Positions 17,467 to 26,244 of a stretch of 64,000 nucleotides of DNA are shown here, in pieces. The notes beneath the pieces were generated by a model. It had not been told where the DNA came from, ran no database searches, and saw only the letters and a list, made by a program, of their open reading frames with translations. The translations under genes were made by a program, and so were the position numbers. Origin of the DNA: Peribacter sp043814035. Lineage in GTDB: Bacteria; Patescibacteriota; Gracilibacteria; Peribacterales; Peribacteraceae. Numbering within the stretch: the first letter of the stretch is position 1; every line of letters starts with the position of its first letter. Location: contig JBDRKJ010000009.1 in NCBI GenBank assembly GCA_043814035.1, forward strand, positions 1 through 64,000, given 5' to 3'.

Positions 17467-19275
17467 TCACTGGTTGTTGCCCTTGCGCAATTGTCCCGGA
17501 GGAACATCGATTGGGCGATTCGAGTTATCTTCCTCCTCAGGGGCTTCACACTGCACCCACGGAAGCCACCACTCCCACCAGTGTCTACACTCGCGGTTGC
17601 GGTACTCATTATTTTCTTCAGAGGAGCGTGAGCTCTGTCGGTTATCGTCGTCGTTCTCAGGCTTCGAAGAAGAGGAGCTTGCGGAGGACGAACGAACCGA
17701 AGAAGCTGCGGAGGACGAGCGCACCGACGAAGCGCGGGACGATGAAGACTGTGCAGATGAGGAGACCGCAGAGGAGGCCGAACTCACAGGAGCACTGCTG
17801 GCAGCGGAGGAAACAAAGGAGGACACGGAAGAAATAGAAGACACAGATGCCATGGATGACAGAGAAGAAGAAGAAGCTGGTGGCGGAGCACAACCTTCAT
17901 CTACCGATCCATCACAGTTGTCATCCACGTTGTTACCGCACACTTCGTTCTTGAGCGGCGACACGGCGCTGTTGCGATCGTCGCAGTCTAAGGGAATGGG
18001 GGAGCCGTCACTGTCGAAATCCTTTGCACGTGCCACGGCGGCCGCGGTATCGACACGCCCGTATCCGTACGAGTCATCGAGACCAGCGTTACCGAGATCA
18101 TAGGCGGTGGAGGTCAGGATCATACGTGTCTCGTCGGCGGTGAGCGTAGAGTTCACACCGCGTACCAGTGCTGCGACGCCTGCCACATGCGGAGAAGCCA
18201 TGCTGGTACCGCTCCACCAGCCGAAGCCCGCCTCGGGGCAGGTGCCCGCGGTAGCGCAGGGGAGAGACGAGAGAATGCCGAGACCCGGCGCCATGACGTC
18301 GAGCGCGGGGCCGTTGCCTGACCAGACGGGTCGTACGTTGTTGCGATCAATCGCACCGACGGCCACAGCCTTCGAAGCGCATCCGGGGGTCGATACACCG
18401 GGATTCAGCTCTGCACCGTTACCGGAAGCAGCCACGACGAGCGTGCCCTGATTAGCAGCCCAGTTCGCCTTCGCAGCCATAGTGTCACCGTCGCAGGCAC
18501 TCATGAAGGCGCCACCTCCCAAACTGAGATTGATCACCTTGGCACCTTTGGTTACCGCCCACTCGATGCCGGCGAGAATATCACCCTCTGCGCACCAGCC
18601 ATCATCACTGCACACTTTGCCAATCAGCAGACTGACCTGCGGGCCGGAACCGAGGATGCGGTTGGCACCGTTCTCATCTTGATGCACGACGGCTCCCGCT
18701 CCGGCGATGATGCCTGCTACATGTGTACCGTGTCCGCTGCCGTCAGCCGGAGTGGATCCTGCGACGAACGATGCCTGTTCCACGATGCGTCCGGCAACTT
18801 CGATATTTGTCGCATCAATGCCCGTATCGAGCACGGCCACCCTTACGCCACTCCCTTTAATATCCTGTTGATGTACCGTGAGTGCGCCAATTTGCTCCAC
18901 CGAGAAGAAGTCCTGTATTTTGAACACACGCTCCGTGCTGGCACCGGGAATCACCACGTCTTTCGGACACTTGAGCACCACATCATTGTTGAGCCAACGC
19001 TTGGCGCGACAGCCTTTGAGAAGAGCAGAGAAAACCTCACGCGGGGATTTGGAGCCCAGAAGCAGACGCTTCTCATTCTTCTCACAAAGACCCACTTCGT
19101 CACACGTACGCACGCGCGCGTCTTTCTCGCGATGTTTTTCACCTTCCCTCTCTCCATTGATGAGGGCGGGGGAACGAGGGGATTCAGCCTGTACGGTAGT
19201 AACCGCTCCACCGACGTGCAGTGTGAGCGAGCTCGCGAGCAAGACAAAAAAGAGGAGGGAGATGCGGTTTTTCAT
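17467..19275 (-). CDS. Secreted subtilisin-like serine protease with MopE-type motif and Ser-rich tail
   Basis: The start at 19275 gives a signal peptide (MKNRISLLFFVLLASSLTLH); the open frame upstream to 19440 is very basic and unlikely. The S8 triad is intact: Asp in VAVLDTGID, His in GHGTHVAGI and Ser in GTSMASPHVAG, with the oxyanion-hole Asn in ASGNG. After the protease comes DCDDRNSAV...VCGNNVDDNCDG, a MopE-like putative metal-binding motif. About 60 Ser-rich residues follow, then a Trp-rich patch (HWWEWWLPWVQC) and a charged tail. The Ser-rich stretch is probably an extended, possibly glycosylated stalk. The N-terminal region before the catalytic domain has paired cysteines. Confidence 0.92.
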   Translation of the reverse strand: MKNRISLLFFVLLASSLTLHVGGAVTTVQAESPRSPALINGEREGEKHREKDARVRTCDEVGLCEKNEKRLLLGSKSPREVFSALLKGCRAKRWLNNDVVLKCPKDVVIPGASTERVFKIQDFFSVEQIGALTVHQQDIKGSGVRVAVLDTGIDATNIEVAGRIVEQASFVAGSTPADGSGHGTHVAGIIAGAGAVVHQDENGANRILGSGPQVSLLIGKVCSDDGWCAEGDILAGIEWAVTKGAKVINLSLGGGAFMSACDGDTMAAKANWAANQGTLVVAASGNGAELNPGVSTPGCASKAVAVGAIDRNNVRPVWSGNGPALDVMAPGLGILSSLPCATAGTCPEAGFGWWSGTSMASPHVAGVAALVRGVNSTLTADETRMILTSTAYDLGNAGLDDSYGYGRVDTAAAVARAKDFDSDGSPIPLDCDDRNSAVSPLKNEVCGNNVDDNCDGSVDEGCAPPPASSSSLSSMASVSSISSVSSFVSSAASSAPVSSASSAVSSSAQSSSSRASSVRSSSAASSVRSSSASSSSSKPENDDDNRQSSRSSEENNEYRNRECRHWWEWWLPWVQCEAPEEEDNSNRPIDVPPGQLRKGNNQ

Positions 19276-19528
19276 GTGAGAAATTCTACTCCGATGAGAG
19301 AGACAGCAGGGTCGCTTTCTGGGGAGTTTACGTGCATTTCTTGTGAAGTATTGTAGAGTATTTTTTCTTGTATGCTCGAGGATGTGCACCATGAATGCGG
19401 CGTTGCGGTGGCGATGCATCCTCTGCATGGCGTGTGTCACGGGGAAGTACCCGACATCATATGGAAAGAGGCGGGCAGATATTGCAGAAGGATGTTCATT
19501 GCCCGTTCTTAGGAGATGATGAATCGTA

Positions 19529-20029
19529 CTACTGCATCACTGCGATGGTCGGCGCATCGCCCGTGCCGCCCGCATCCTCTCCTTCGACATCACAGGCTCC
19601 CACAGTAATAATGCCGTAGGCATCCCGATTGATGTAGTAGCGCGTGTCGTTGTCGGTGCCGTTTTGAGGATCCGTTGGTGGTTTATTCAGGTATGCACGC
19701 AACGCGGTATCAAAATCATCGATGGCACAGTTGCTATTGGCCACCGTCTGACCGGTGCACACGACCGAGGTGCAGTTTCCCAAGCTCTCGCCGATCACCT
19801 GCACACTGTCTGCGTCGGTATCGATACTTGTGGGCAGGCCGCCCGTGTCAGTCTCATACGTCTTGACGGCTTTGATGATCGCAGTCACATCGGACCAGCG
19901 GCGAGCATTGCGCGATTGGTGAATGCGCATGGCGGGATCGAGTGCAACGAAGATTATCACCGCGAGAATGGCAAGAATGGCGATGGTGACAATGAGTTCA
20001 ATGAGCGTAAAACCGGAGCGTTTTTTCAT
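19529..20029 (-). CDS. Type IV pilin-like prepilin
   Basis: The ATG at 20029 begins MKKRSGFTLIELIVTIAIL, the class III prepilin signal with cleavage after Gly and the conserved Glu at +5, followed by a hydrophobic helix. The globular part contains two Cys pairs (NCTSVVC; NC...AC), typical of disulfide-stabilised pseudopilins. Such subunits are processed by a prepilin peptidase and assembled into pili or type II secretion pseudopili; the assembly genes are not in this window. Alternative earlier starts add a non-conserved leader. Confidence 0.9.
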   Translation of the reverse strand: MKKRSGFTLIELIVTIAILAILAVIIFVALDPAMRIHQSRNARRWSDVTAIIKAVKTYETDTGGLPTSIDTDADSVQVIGESLGNCTSVVCTGQTVANSNCAIDDFDTALRAYLNKPPTDPQNGTDNDTRYYINRDAYGIITVGACDVEGEDAGGTGDAPTIAVMQ

Positions 20030-20202
20030 GAAGAAGAAGTGAAGAAAGATCCTGCAGAGCCTATCGCATGGCCCTATTGAGCGGAAGGGTGGCCAATGAA
20101 TTTTCATTGATTATTATCGTGTTTCGTGACACAAGTTCAGAAAACACTCGAAATGTCATTCCTTCTGTTTTTACACTTAGCGAGGGGTTTGTGCTGTGAT
20201 AT

Positions 20203-20562
20203 TTATACGTATCTCTTGATCATTTTTGCCAGCTGATCCAGCTCCATATCGCTTTTGACGATGTAATCTGTGGCGCCGAGTGCTTTACATTTTTTCTTAT
20301 CGATCTCCTGACTCGAGCTCGAGAGCACCACAACGGGAAAAACATAGCCTTTCATCTGAATCTGCTGGAGCACCGTAAATCCATCTACTTCAGGCATGAG
20401 CAGGTCTAAAAGCAGCAGATCCGGCTTCTGCTTTTCAATGGCTTCGAGGGCCAGCTTTCCGTTGGTGACTGTGGTCACTTCGTAGCCGGCGCCCTCGAGT
20501 TCGAGCTTGTACATCTTTACAAGAAAGAGATCGTCTTCGGCAATGAGGATGTGCTTATCCAC
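20203..20562 (-). CDS. Single-domain response regulator (CheY-like)
   Basis: The 119 residues form a receiver domain only: acidic pocket AEDD near residues 9-11, phospho-acceptor Asp 53 in LLLLDLLMP, switch Ser/Thr in VVLSSS, and Lys in YIVKSD. There is no output domain. It could act by protein-protein contact or as a phosphorelay intermediate. It is the only response regulator in the window and is unlinked to the two membrane histidine kinases. Confidence 0.92.
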   Translation of the reverse strand: MDKHILIAEDDLFLVKMYKLELEGAGYEVTTVTNGKLALEAIEKQKPDLLLLDLLMPEVDGFTVLQQIQMKGYVFPVVVLSSSSQEIDKKKCKALGATDYIVKSDMELDQLAKMIKRYV

Positions 20563-20862
20563 AGAGAGGAGAGAGAGGGTAGAGGCCTGAAGTCTTGAGT
20601 TTCGATAGAGACGTAAGGGATCGTGTCTCTGGGCAGATCAGTGAGAGCATACACGAGGTGGAACCCGAGGCCAGTACCATCGTAGATATTCATTTGCAGG
20701 GCAAAATGTACACATACTAAGATCCGGCCTCGACGCACCGCCCAGAGTTGGAGACCTTTTGTCTCTGTGCAAAAATATGCGATGTATGCTGGTGATGTAT
20801 TGGTTCCTTGACTCCTGCGAATGAAAAATAGAGACTGCTTTCCTTTGTCGTTTCCCCACCCT

Positions 20863-22251
20863 ATGGACATCAAAGAAAGAATTTTTCACCCCAATTTCCA
20901 TTCGCAGGCAGAAATGGATGAGTATCTGCAAGCGGCACATGCCTGTGAACCGGGTGTGGATTTGCCCTTGGAAGTTGCGGGAATGTCGTCGGGTATCACT
21001 GGGAAAAATCTGGTGTTAGCGGCAACGCGCAGGCGCATGAGTGCGATTTTTGGTGGAACAGCCATCGGGTTGGTGGAGCATGAGCAGGAGATTATGGAAC
21101 AGCCCAGTGCGACATCGCGGGTGAAGTGTTATCAAGACGGGAATGTTGAAACGATGCTGAGGGTGCTTGATGAAGCACGAGAAGAGCGACCATTCGGGAT
21201 CATCGGCGCAAATTTTCTGGCGGCGGCACCCGATTCCAAAAGGCTTGCGGAAGAGGTGTGCAAGCAGGGAAAGGCTAATGAAATCGTGATGGGGGCGGGG
21301 TTCGCACGGTGGCTTCCGGAATTGATGGCTCGGTATCCGAAGATGTATTACACAGTCATTTCTTCTTCCATGCGGGTTACGGAACTGATCTGGGGATTCG
21401 GGGGCGAGCACGGACGCAAGCCTTCCAGAGTCTATTATGAGAGCCCCATTGGTCTCTTCAAAGGAGAGGGTGCAGGCGGTCACATCGGTGCAAGAGACAA
21501 GTGGGAGGCGATGAACAGGCCGCGTCCCATTCCGACCATAGAAGAATTGCGAACTTCCGGGTCCGCGATTGATTGGGAAGAGGTGCTGAAGAGAATCACA
21601 AAAGATCAGGCCGACTTTGATCAGCGCAAGTACGACCCCGAGCTCTTTGTGGAGCAATTCAAACAGCGCCATCCCCGCACGCCGCTCGGTTTCGGAGGGG
21701 GCGTTGTGTACGGCAGAGACATCGAGATGCTCCTTGCCATGGGGTATGACTACGCGGCCATGGGTTCGGTTCCTCTGCTGTCGACTGCATCGGGAATGCC
21801 CGTCAATTTACAGGAGGAATGCTATTTGGACAGGAGCGGCCGGTACCCCGTGGATGTCGTCGACTCGAGTCCGTCCGGCATCACCTCACGGCGCCTGCGG
21901 GTACCCGAAGATGAACAGTGGCCCGAAACCGCAGACATCGTTGCCCAGACCCGCGGGAAATGCGTGAAGTGCATAGGAGAGCGCTGCAGGTACAATAAGC
22001 CGGGAGGGGAGCAAAACCATTACTGTATTAAAGAGCATCTCATCGTGACGCAGAAGGGTCAGAAGGGGGGAGTACAGTTCGCCGGCTGTGTGCAGAGAGT
22101 GCGCGATGATCCAAATTTTGAACAAGTCTATTTGGACGAGCATGGCAAGCCTCGCAGTCCGGATTTCGACACCACCATGGATTACCATGTGCTCGGAAAA
22201 CTGCCGGTGAAACAAAAATTCCGGCAGACGGAATTTGATTTCAGGGAGTGA
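20863..22251 (+). CDS. Nitronate monooxygenase / FabK-PfaD-like flavoprotein with Cys-rich tail
   Basis: The TIM-barrel FMN protein family is indicated by PLEVAGMSSGITG, AGGHIG, and the phosphate-binding strand LGFGGGVVYGRDIEMLLAMGYDYAAMGS. Relatives oxidise nitronates or reduce enoyl-acyl groups (FabK, PfaD). After the barrel there is a cluster CVKCIGERC...YC, which could hold an Fe-S cluster or zinc and is not part of the standard family. I start at ATG 20863 (MDIKERIFHP); the frame extends 14 codons upstream. A ketoacyl synthase lies 4 kb downstream, so a lipid role is possible but unproven. Confidence 0.75.
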   Translation: MDIKERIFHPNFHSQAEMDEYLQAAHACEPGVDLPLEVAGMSSGITGKNLVLAATRRRMSAIFGGTAIGLVEHEQEIMEQPSATSRVKCYQDGNVETMLRVLDEAREERPFGIIGANFLAAAPDSKRLAEEVCKQGKANEIVMGAGFARWLPELMARYPKMYYTVISSSMRVTELIWGFGGEHGRKPSRVYYESPIGLFKGEGAGGHIGARDKWEAMNRPRPIPTIEELRTSGSAIDWEEVLKRITKDQADFDQRKYDPELFVEQFKQRHPRTPLGFGGGVVYGRDIEMLLAMGYDYAAMGSVPLLSTASGMPVNLQEECYLDRSGRYPVDVVDSSPSGITSRRLRVPEDEQWPETADIVAQTRGKCVKCIGERCRYNKPGGEQNHYCIKEHLIVTQKGQKGGVQFAGCVQRVRDDPNFEQVYLDEHGKPRSPDFDTTMDYHVLGKLPVKQKFRQTEFDFRE

Positions 22252-22280
22252 TTTCTTCGCGCACGCATCTCTGTGCTGTC

Positions 22281-22487
22281 ATGGATCATGCTACAGTATC
22301 CCCGATGGAACTTCTGGGTCTTGCAATCATCATCATTCTGATCGGGGCACTGCTCTCGATCGGCTGGCAGTTAGGGCCCCTTGTCCTCGTCGGGGCGATC
22401 ATCTATGCCATCATCCGCTACCGTCGGCAGATTCCGAGAGTGATACGAGGGTTCATTTCTGAGCTGCGCGGAAGCAAGAAGAAATAG
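22281..22487 (+). CDS. Small membrane protein, 68 aa
   Basis: One long or two short hydrophobic segments (LLGLAIIIILIGALLSIGWQLGPLVLVGAIIYAIIRY) are followed by a basic cytoplasmic tail ending in KKK. Candidate starts are ATG 22281 and ATG 22305; the GTG at 22248 overlaps the previous stop. The gene directly follows the flavoprotein gene on the same strand. No family is recognised. Confidence 0.5.
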   Translation: MDHATVSPMELLGLAIIIILIGALLSIGWQLGPLVLVGAIIYAIIRYRRQIPRVIRGFISELRGSKKK

Positions 22488-22499
22488 CCGGGATTAAAC

Positions 22500-23297
22500 T
22501 TAAGCACCTGCTGCGTCCATAGTCTGCTGATACTCCTGTATACGCTTTTTGCGTTCGTCGAGTGAGAGTGTTGAGAGGATGCCGGGTCCGTTGATGCACC
22601 CACCCTCACAGAAGAGTACATCTATGAAACGGATCTTCGGGTTCTTCTCAAACTCTTCGAGCACCGCGGGTATCTGCTTGTAGCCCGAGATGATGCGGAT
22701 TTCTTCGTCTTTCAAAATGTCTTTAAGCCCGCTCGTAATCGTGAGACCGCCATCCATGGGGTAGATGCGCGTCTCTGCGGCGGCAATGTCGAAAGTGGCC
22801 TTCGACGTATCGATATCTTCTCCAATATTGTAGTGCTCGAACACCGCATCGAGCTCTTTGTACGTGAGAACGAAAATGTTGAGGTCAGGGTAATCTTCCA
22901 CTGCTTCCAGCTTTTTGGCAAAGCAGGGTCCGATGAACACGGACTGACAATCGGGGTACTTTTCTTTGGCCATGCGTGCGGTGGCGATCATGGGGGAATC
23001 TGCCGCGAAGGCGAGATAAGGAATGAGCTGCGGGTAATCTTTGCGCACCATGCGCACAAATCCAGGACAGGGGCTCGAGATAAACCGTGCCTTCGGGTCT
23101 TTCTTCAGAAGGGCAATTACCTGCTCATTGGTCTTCACTGCTCCTGCCGAGACCTCGAGCACTGCCTTGAATCCCAGCTTCTTTAGGCGCGCGACAATCT
23201 GGGGATAGGAGTACACAACCGGAAATGACGGCGCAAGCAGAGCGACGAGAGGCGCCTTCTTCTCAAAGAGTGCAATGCAGCGCTGAATATCATTCAT
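22500..23297 (-). CDS. [FeFe]-hydrogenase H-cluster-like domain protein
   Basis: Three Cys motifs appear in the order of the H-cluster domain: SSPCPGFVRMVRKDYPQL, FIGPCFAKKLEA and LFCEGGCINGPG. They correspond to the TSCCPxW, PCxxKKxE and GGCxxGGG motifs of the iron-only hydrogenase large subunit. The protein is only 265 residues and lacks the ferredoxin-type Fe-S domains and the small-subunit region of true HydA. The first motif is also changed (SPCPG). It is therefore more likely a divergent relative with electron-transfer or sensing function than an active hydrogenase. Its start overlaps the upstream membrane-protein gene by 8 bases. Confidence 0.72.
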   Translation of the reverse strand: MNDIQRCIALFEKKAPLVALLAPSFPVVYSYPQIVARLKKLGFKAVLEVSAGAVKTNEQVIALLKKDPKARFISSPCPGFVRMVRKDYPQLIPYLAFAADSPMIATARMAKEKYPDCQSVFIGPCFAKKLEAVEDYPDLNIFVLTYKELDAVFEHYNIGEDIDTSKATFDIAAAETRIYPMDGGLTITSGLKDILKDEEIRIISGYKQIPAVLEEFEKNPKIRFIDVLFCEGGCINGPGILSTLSLDERKKRIQEYQQTMDAAGA

Positions 23298-23814
23298 GCG
23301 GTGTCTTGAGGAATCGCAGGATCATCAGTGCAAGTATTCCTCCGGCAACGGCGGTGGCGAACTGAATCACGCTCATAGACGTTACAAAGATCGACGGCAC
23401 GAGACCGAAACGGAAAAAGGTGAGAGCGAAGAGCGCGAGGAATACGGCTTTGGCTAGGGCTCCGGCACACACGGCCAGGAGTACTGAAGAGGATCGCAGA
23501 CGTAGAAACGATGCAACGAAGATGCCGTTTCCTATCCAGATGAACGGAATGAAGATGAGCAGAAAGCGCGTGAAGGGGCCGAAGAGTGCACCGTGTAAAA
23601 CGGCACCCACACTTGGCAGCAGAATCACCGACCACACGAAACGTCGAGGTAGTCGTGCTGCCGCTAAAATGAGCAGACAATTCACGGCAGTGCCCGTGAG
23701 CCATTGAGGGCCCGAGACGAAGAAGGGGATCGCAAAGGCTACAACGGGTAGTACGATAGCTCCCCGTACAGGAGCGCGCGTGCCGACAGTGGTGGTGGAA
23801 GAAGGATGTTTCAT
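23290..23814 (-). CDS. Integral membrane protein coupled to the H-cluster-like gene
   Basis: About five to six hydrophobic spans (AIVLPVVAFAIPFFVSG, AVNCLLILAAARL, FLLIFIPFIWIGNGIFVA, LLAVCAGALAKAVFLALFALTFF, FATAVAGGILALMI) fill a 174-residue protein. The ATG at 23814 (MKHPSS...) is preferred over 23856. It overlaps the following H-cluster-like gene by 8 bases, implying coupled translation and perhaps a membrane complex. The family was not recognised; its size and topology resemble small ECF-type or ion-channel-like proteins, which is only a suggestion. Confidence 0.65.
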   Translation of the reverse strand: MKHPSSTTTVGTRAPVRGAIVLPVVAFAIPFFVSGPQWLTGTAVNCLLILAAARLPRRFVWSVILLPSVGAVLHGALFGPFTRFLLIFIPFIWIGNGIFVASFLRLRSSSVLLAVCAGALAKAVFLALFALTFFRFGLVPSIFVTSMSVIQFATAVAGGILALMILRFLKTPHE

Positions 23815-23859
23815 ACGTGATGCACACATCATATCGCAATTCACGTAGATTTCCATTTT

Positions 23860-24357
23860 CTATTCCTCTGCAGGCTGATCCTCATTGCCCGTTCTCTGAA
23901 ACACATTGAGCCTTTCCAATTCTACTTCAGAGGGCTTGGGAACATGTTTTCCGTCTGCATCCATATTCGTGGCTTCAATATCCAAGCGAACAGATGCGAG
24001 CTGGTGGAAAACCTTCATGAGATCATCTCGTATTTTCGCAAGTTGAACGAGCAGACATGCACGCTTGTGCCCCATTTCACTGAGCTTTTTTCCCTCAGGC
24101 GCACAAAGAAGATCAAGATGTGTCCTTGGTGGAGCTGATACATCCCCTTCACAAGCCTGGCCAACAAAACGATCTGCCCGAAAATGTGGAGCAATACCCA
24201 TGGTGCGTACGTGTTCAATCAGTTCTGTGATAACTTCCAATGCATCTGATTGATGACAGCGTGCGAGCACTTCTGCGGTGACCACATCACCATGAGGCCA
24301 TCCTGTGCCATCCACGGTGACGCCCATTTCTGCGAGTGTTTTCGTCGATCCATTCAT
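23860..24357 (-). CDS. Hypothetical protein, 165 aa
   Basis: Soluble protein with no recognised domain. The middle holds a Cys- and His-containing stretch (ARCHQSDALEVITELIEHV and FRADRFVGQACEGDV), and the C-terminal third is helical and charged (LVQLAKIRDDLMKVFHQL). I use the ATG at 24357 (MNGSTKTL); the frame is open to 24408. It lies 45 bases upstream of the membrane-protein gene on the same strand. Confidence 0.55.
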   Translation of the reverse strand: MNGSTKTLAEMGVTVDGTGWPHGDVVTAEVLARCHQSDALEVITELIEHVRTMGIAPHFRADRFVGQACEGDVSAPPRTHLDLLCAPEGKKLSEMGHKRACLLVQLAKIRDDLMKVFHQLASVRLDIEATNMDADGKHVPKPSEVELERLNVFQRTGNEDQPAEE

Positions 24358-24424
24358 AGTATGTTTATAATCTATTTTTTGTAGTTTTGCAACCATGTTC
24401 ACTCTCAAGATTTCTGGTTATGGA

Positions 24425-25684
24425 TTACCGCTGCCTGTGCGGCTTCTTGAAAGACCGGCGACTCCGGGTCGAACGAAAGCCCGAAGCCGGACGCCGCCAC
24501 GTGCGATGAGAATCTCTTGTGTCTGTGGTGGCATCGGGGCCGGGGGCTCGCTTCGGAAGTGTGGGCGTAGGGGGGCGTCGTAACGTCGATCGAACGAGTC
24601 GCTCAATGTCACGCACGGAATTCTTCTGCTCGAATGTTGCGAAAGAGATGGCGCGGCCTTCTCTGCCTGCACGTGCGGTACGACCGATGCGATGCACGTA
24701 GTCGTTCGGGTCATCGGGCAGATCGAAATTGATCACGACTTCGATGCCGGTCACGTCGATGCCGCGTGCCGCGATATCCGTGGCGACGAGAATGCGATAC
24801 TTGCCGGTTTTGAATCCCTGCAGTGCCTCACGTCGCTGGTTAAGCGTGCGATTGGCGTGAATCTCAGCGGCGGCGTGCCCAAGGGCTTTGAGGGAGCGCG
24901 TAATCTTCTTCGCACCGTGTTTGGTGCGTGAGAAGACGAGAATCGATCCGCGATGCTCCTTGAGTAGTGCCTCGAGCAGGGCAGGTTTTTCCATCTTCTG
25001 CACGATGAAGAGCTCCTGCTGAACACCTTGCGCTGTCGTACCAGAGGGAGCGACCTCAATGCGAATGGGCAGTTTCATGTGCTCATTAGCGAGCTTCATG
25101 ATTGAGGATGGCATGGTGGCAGAGAAGAGCATCGTCTGCCGCTCACGTGGCACATACCGAAAAATAGCCTCGATCTGCGGACGAAAGCCCATATCGAGCA
25201 TGCGATCCGCTTCGTCTAAGACGAGGATTTTCACCTCTTTCAGTGTGATGGTGCCCCTCTTAAGGTGGTCATTCAGACGACCGGGTGTGGCGATGACGAT
25301 GCGGGGGTTGCGACGGATCTGCTCTTTTTGCAGGTGCATGGATGCTCCTCCAATGAGTACGGCCGTGCGGATGTGAAGCTGCGGTGCGAAGGTTTGCAGA
25401 GATTCATCTACCTGCAAGGCGAGTTCGCGCGTGGGCACGACGATGAGGGCTCTTCCGGGTTTCTGTGCGAGTCGCTGAAGCATGGGAATGCCAAAGGCAA
25501 AGGTCTTGCCCGTGCCCGTCTGCGCGATGCCGACAATGTCCTTCCCTTCGATGCCCGGCGGAATCGATTGCTGCTGAATAGGCGTGGGAGTGACGAAATC
25601 CCGACTGGCGAGGATCTCGAGAATTTGCGGGGCGATACCGAGCGTGAGGAAGCTCGGAGCGGGGGACTGAGAAATGTCTGACAT
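24425..25684 (-). CDS. rhlE: DEAD-box RNA helicase (RhlE-like)
   Basis: All helicase motifs are present in order: Q motif TPTPIQQQSIP, motif I AQTGTGKT, Ia PTRELALQ, II VLDEADRML, III SATMP, IV VFSRTKHGA, V ATDIAARGIDV and VI HRIGRTARAGREG. The basic C-terminal tail (about 50 residues, Arg/Pro-rich) is typical of RhlE-type helicases acting in ribosome assembly or RNA decay. At 419 residues it is of normal length. The symbol follows from the overall pattern and is not certain within the DEAD family. Confidence 0.9.
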   Translation of the reverse strand: MSDISQSPAPSFLTLGIAPQILEILASRDFVTPTPIQQQSIPPGIEGKDIVGIAQTGTGKTFAFGIPMLQRLAQKPGRALIVVPTRELALQVDESLQTFAPQLHIRTAVLIGGASMHLQKEQIRRNPRIVIATPGRLNDHLKRGTITLKEVKILVLDEADRMLDMGFRPQIEAIFRYVPRERQTMLFSATMPSSIMKLANEHMKLPIRIEVAPSGTTAQGVQQELFIVQKMEKPALLEALLKEHRGSILVFSRTKHGAKKITRSLKALGHAAAEIHANRTLNQRREALQGFKTGKYRILVATDIAARGIDVTGIEVVINFDLPDDPNDYVHRIGRTARAGREGRAISFATFEQKNSVRDIERLVRSTLRRPPTPTLPKRAPGPDATTDTRDSHRTWRRPASGFRSTRSRRSFKKPHRQR

Positions 25685-25860
25685 TGGATTGCGTGAGGAG
25701 TGCGCATGATAGCCCTTTCTGCCGTAATCACCTACGAAAGCGAGCGAAAAATGGCGAACTCGTACAATGCCATTGCAGAGAGCTCCGCGACGGAATCAGT
25801 TATTTTCTTCAAACAAGAAAGACAGGCATTCCATTGAATATCTTGGCAAAAAGACATAGA

Positions 25861-26133
25861 ATGATCGTCCAATATCTTCTTCTCCTTCACCTTATTCCCG
25901 TTCACACGCCCACCACCTGCAAGGTCAACGGATGTCGCAGCCCCTCAGGTGGCAGGCCATTCTGTCGCAAGCACGCGCAGAAGGGGAAGGATAACGCCAT
26001 CATCTTCTCAACAGAACAGCGTTCGCACATGCGGTCGGTGTGTTGCAATGCCGCGTGTACGGCTGGCGTGCAGCACGAGTACGGCAATCAGTACTGCAAG
26101 GCGTGCAAGGGACCGTGCTGCTGGCATTCGTGA
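25861..26133 (+). CDS. Cys-rich putative zinc-binding protein
   Basis: From ATG 25861 the frame encodes 90 residues with TTCKVNGCRSPSGGRPFCRKH and, near the end, VCCNAACTAG...YCKACKGPCCWHS. These are cysteine pairs suited to one or two zinc sites. The same frame is open upstream to a TTG at 25684, and that part contains a second FCRNHLRKR motif resembling FCRKHAQKG. The longer start would directly abut the divergent helicase start. There is no family match; the coding call rests on the motif pattern. Confidence 0.45.
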   Translation: MIVQYLLLLHLIPVHTPTTCKVNGCRSPSGGRPFCRKHAQKGKDNAIIFSTEQRSHMRSVCCNAACTAGVQHEYGNQYCKACKGPCCWHS

Positions 26134-26244
26134 GAGGGGCGTGGAATTGCTGCTGTCTCTTCTCTATTAACTGGAAAGGAGTGGAGAATCTCTTGTTGCG
26201 AAGGGAAATTTGGATAAAGCTTCTCTCCTTATTTCCGCTTCTCA

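Noticed and set aside
20517..20873. Minus-strand frame with DGTGLGFHLVYAL resembling a kinase G2 box upstream of the response regulator
   Set aside because: The remaining sequence shows no N or G1 box and the frame overlaps the regulator start; the short match is probably chance.
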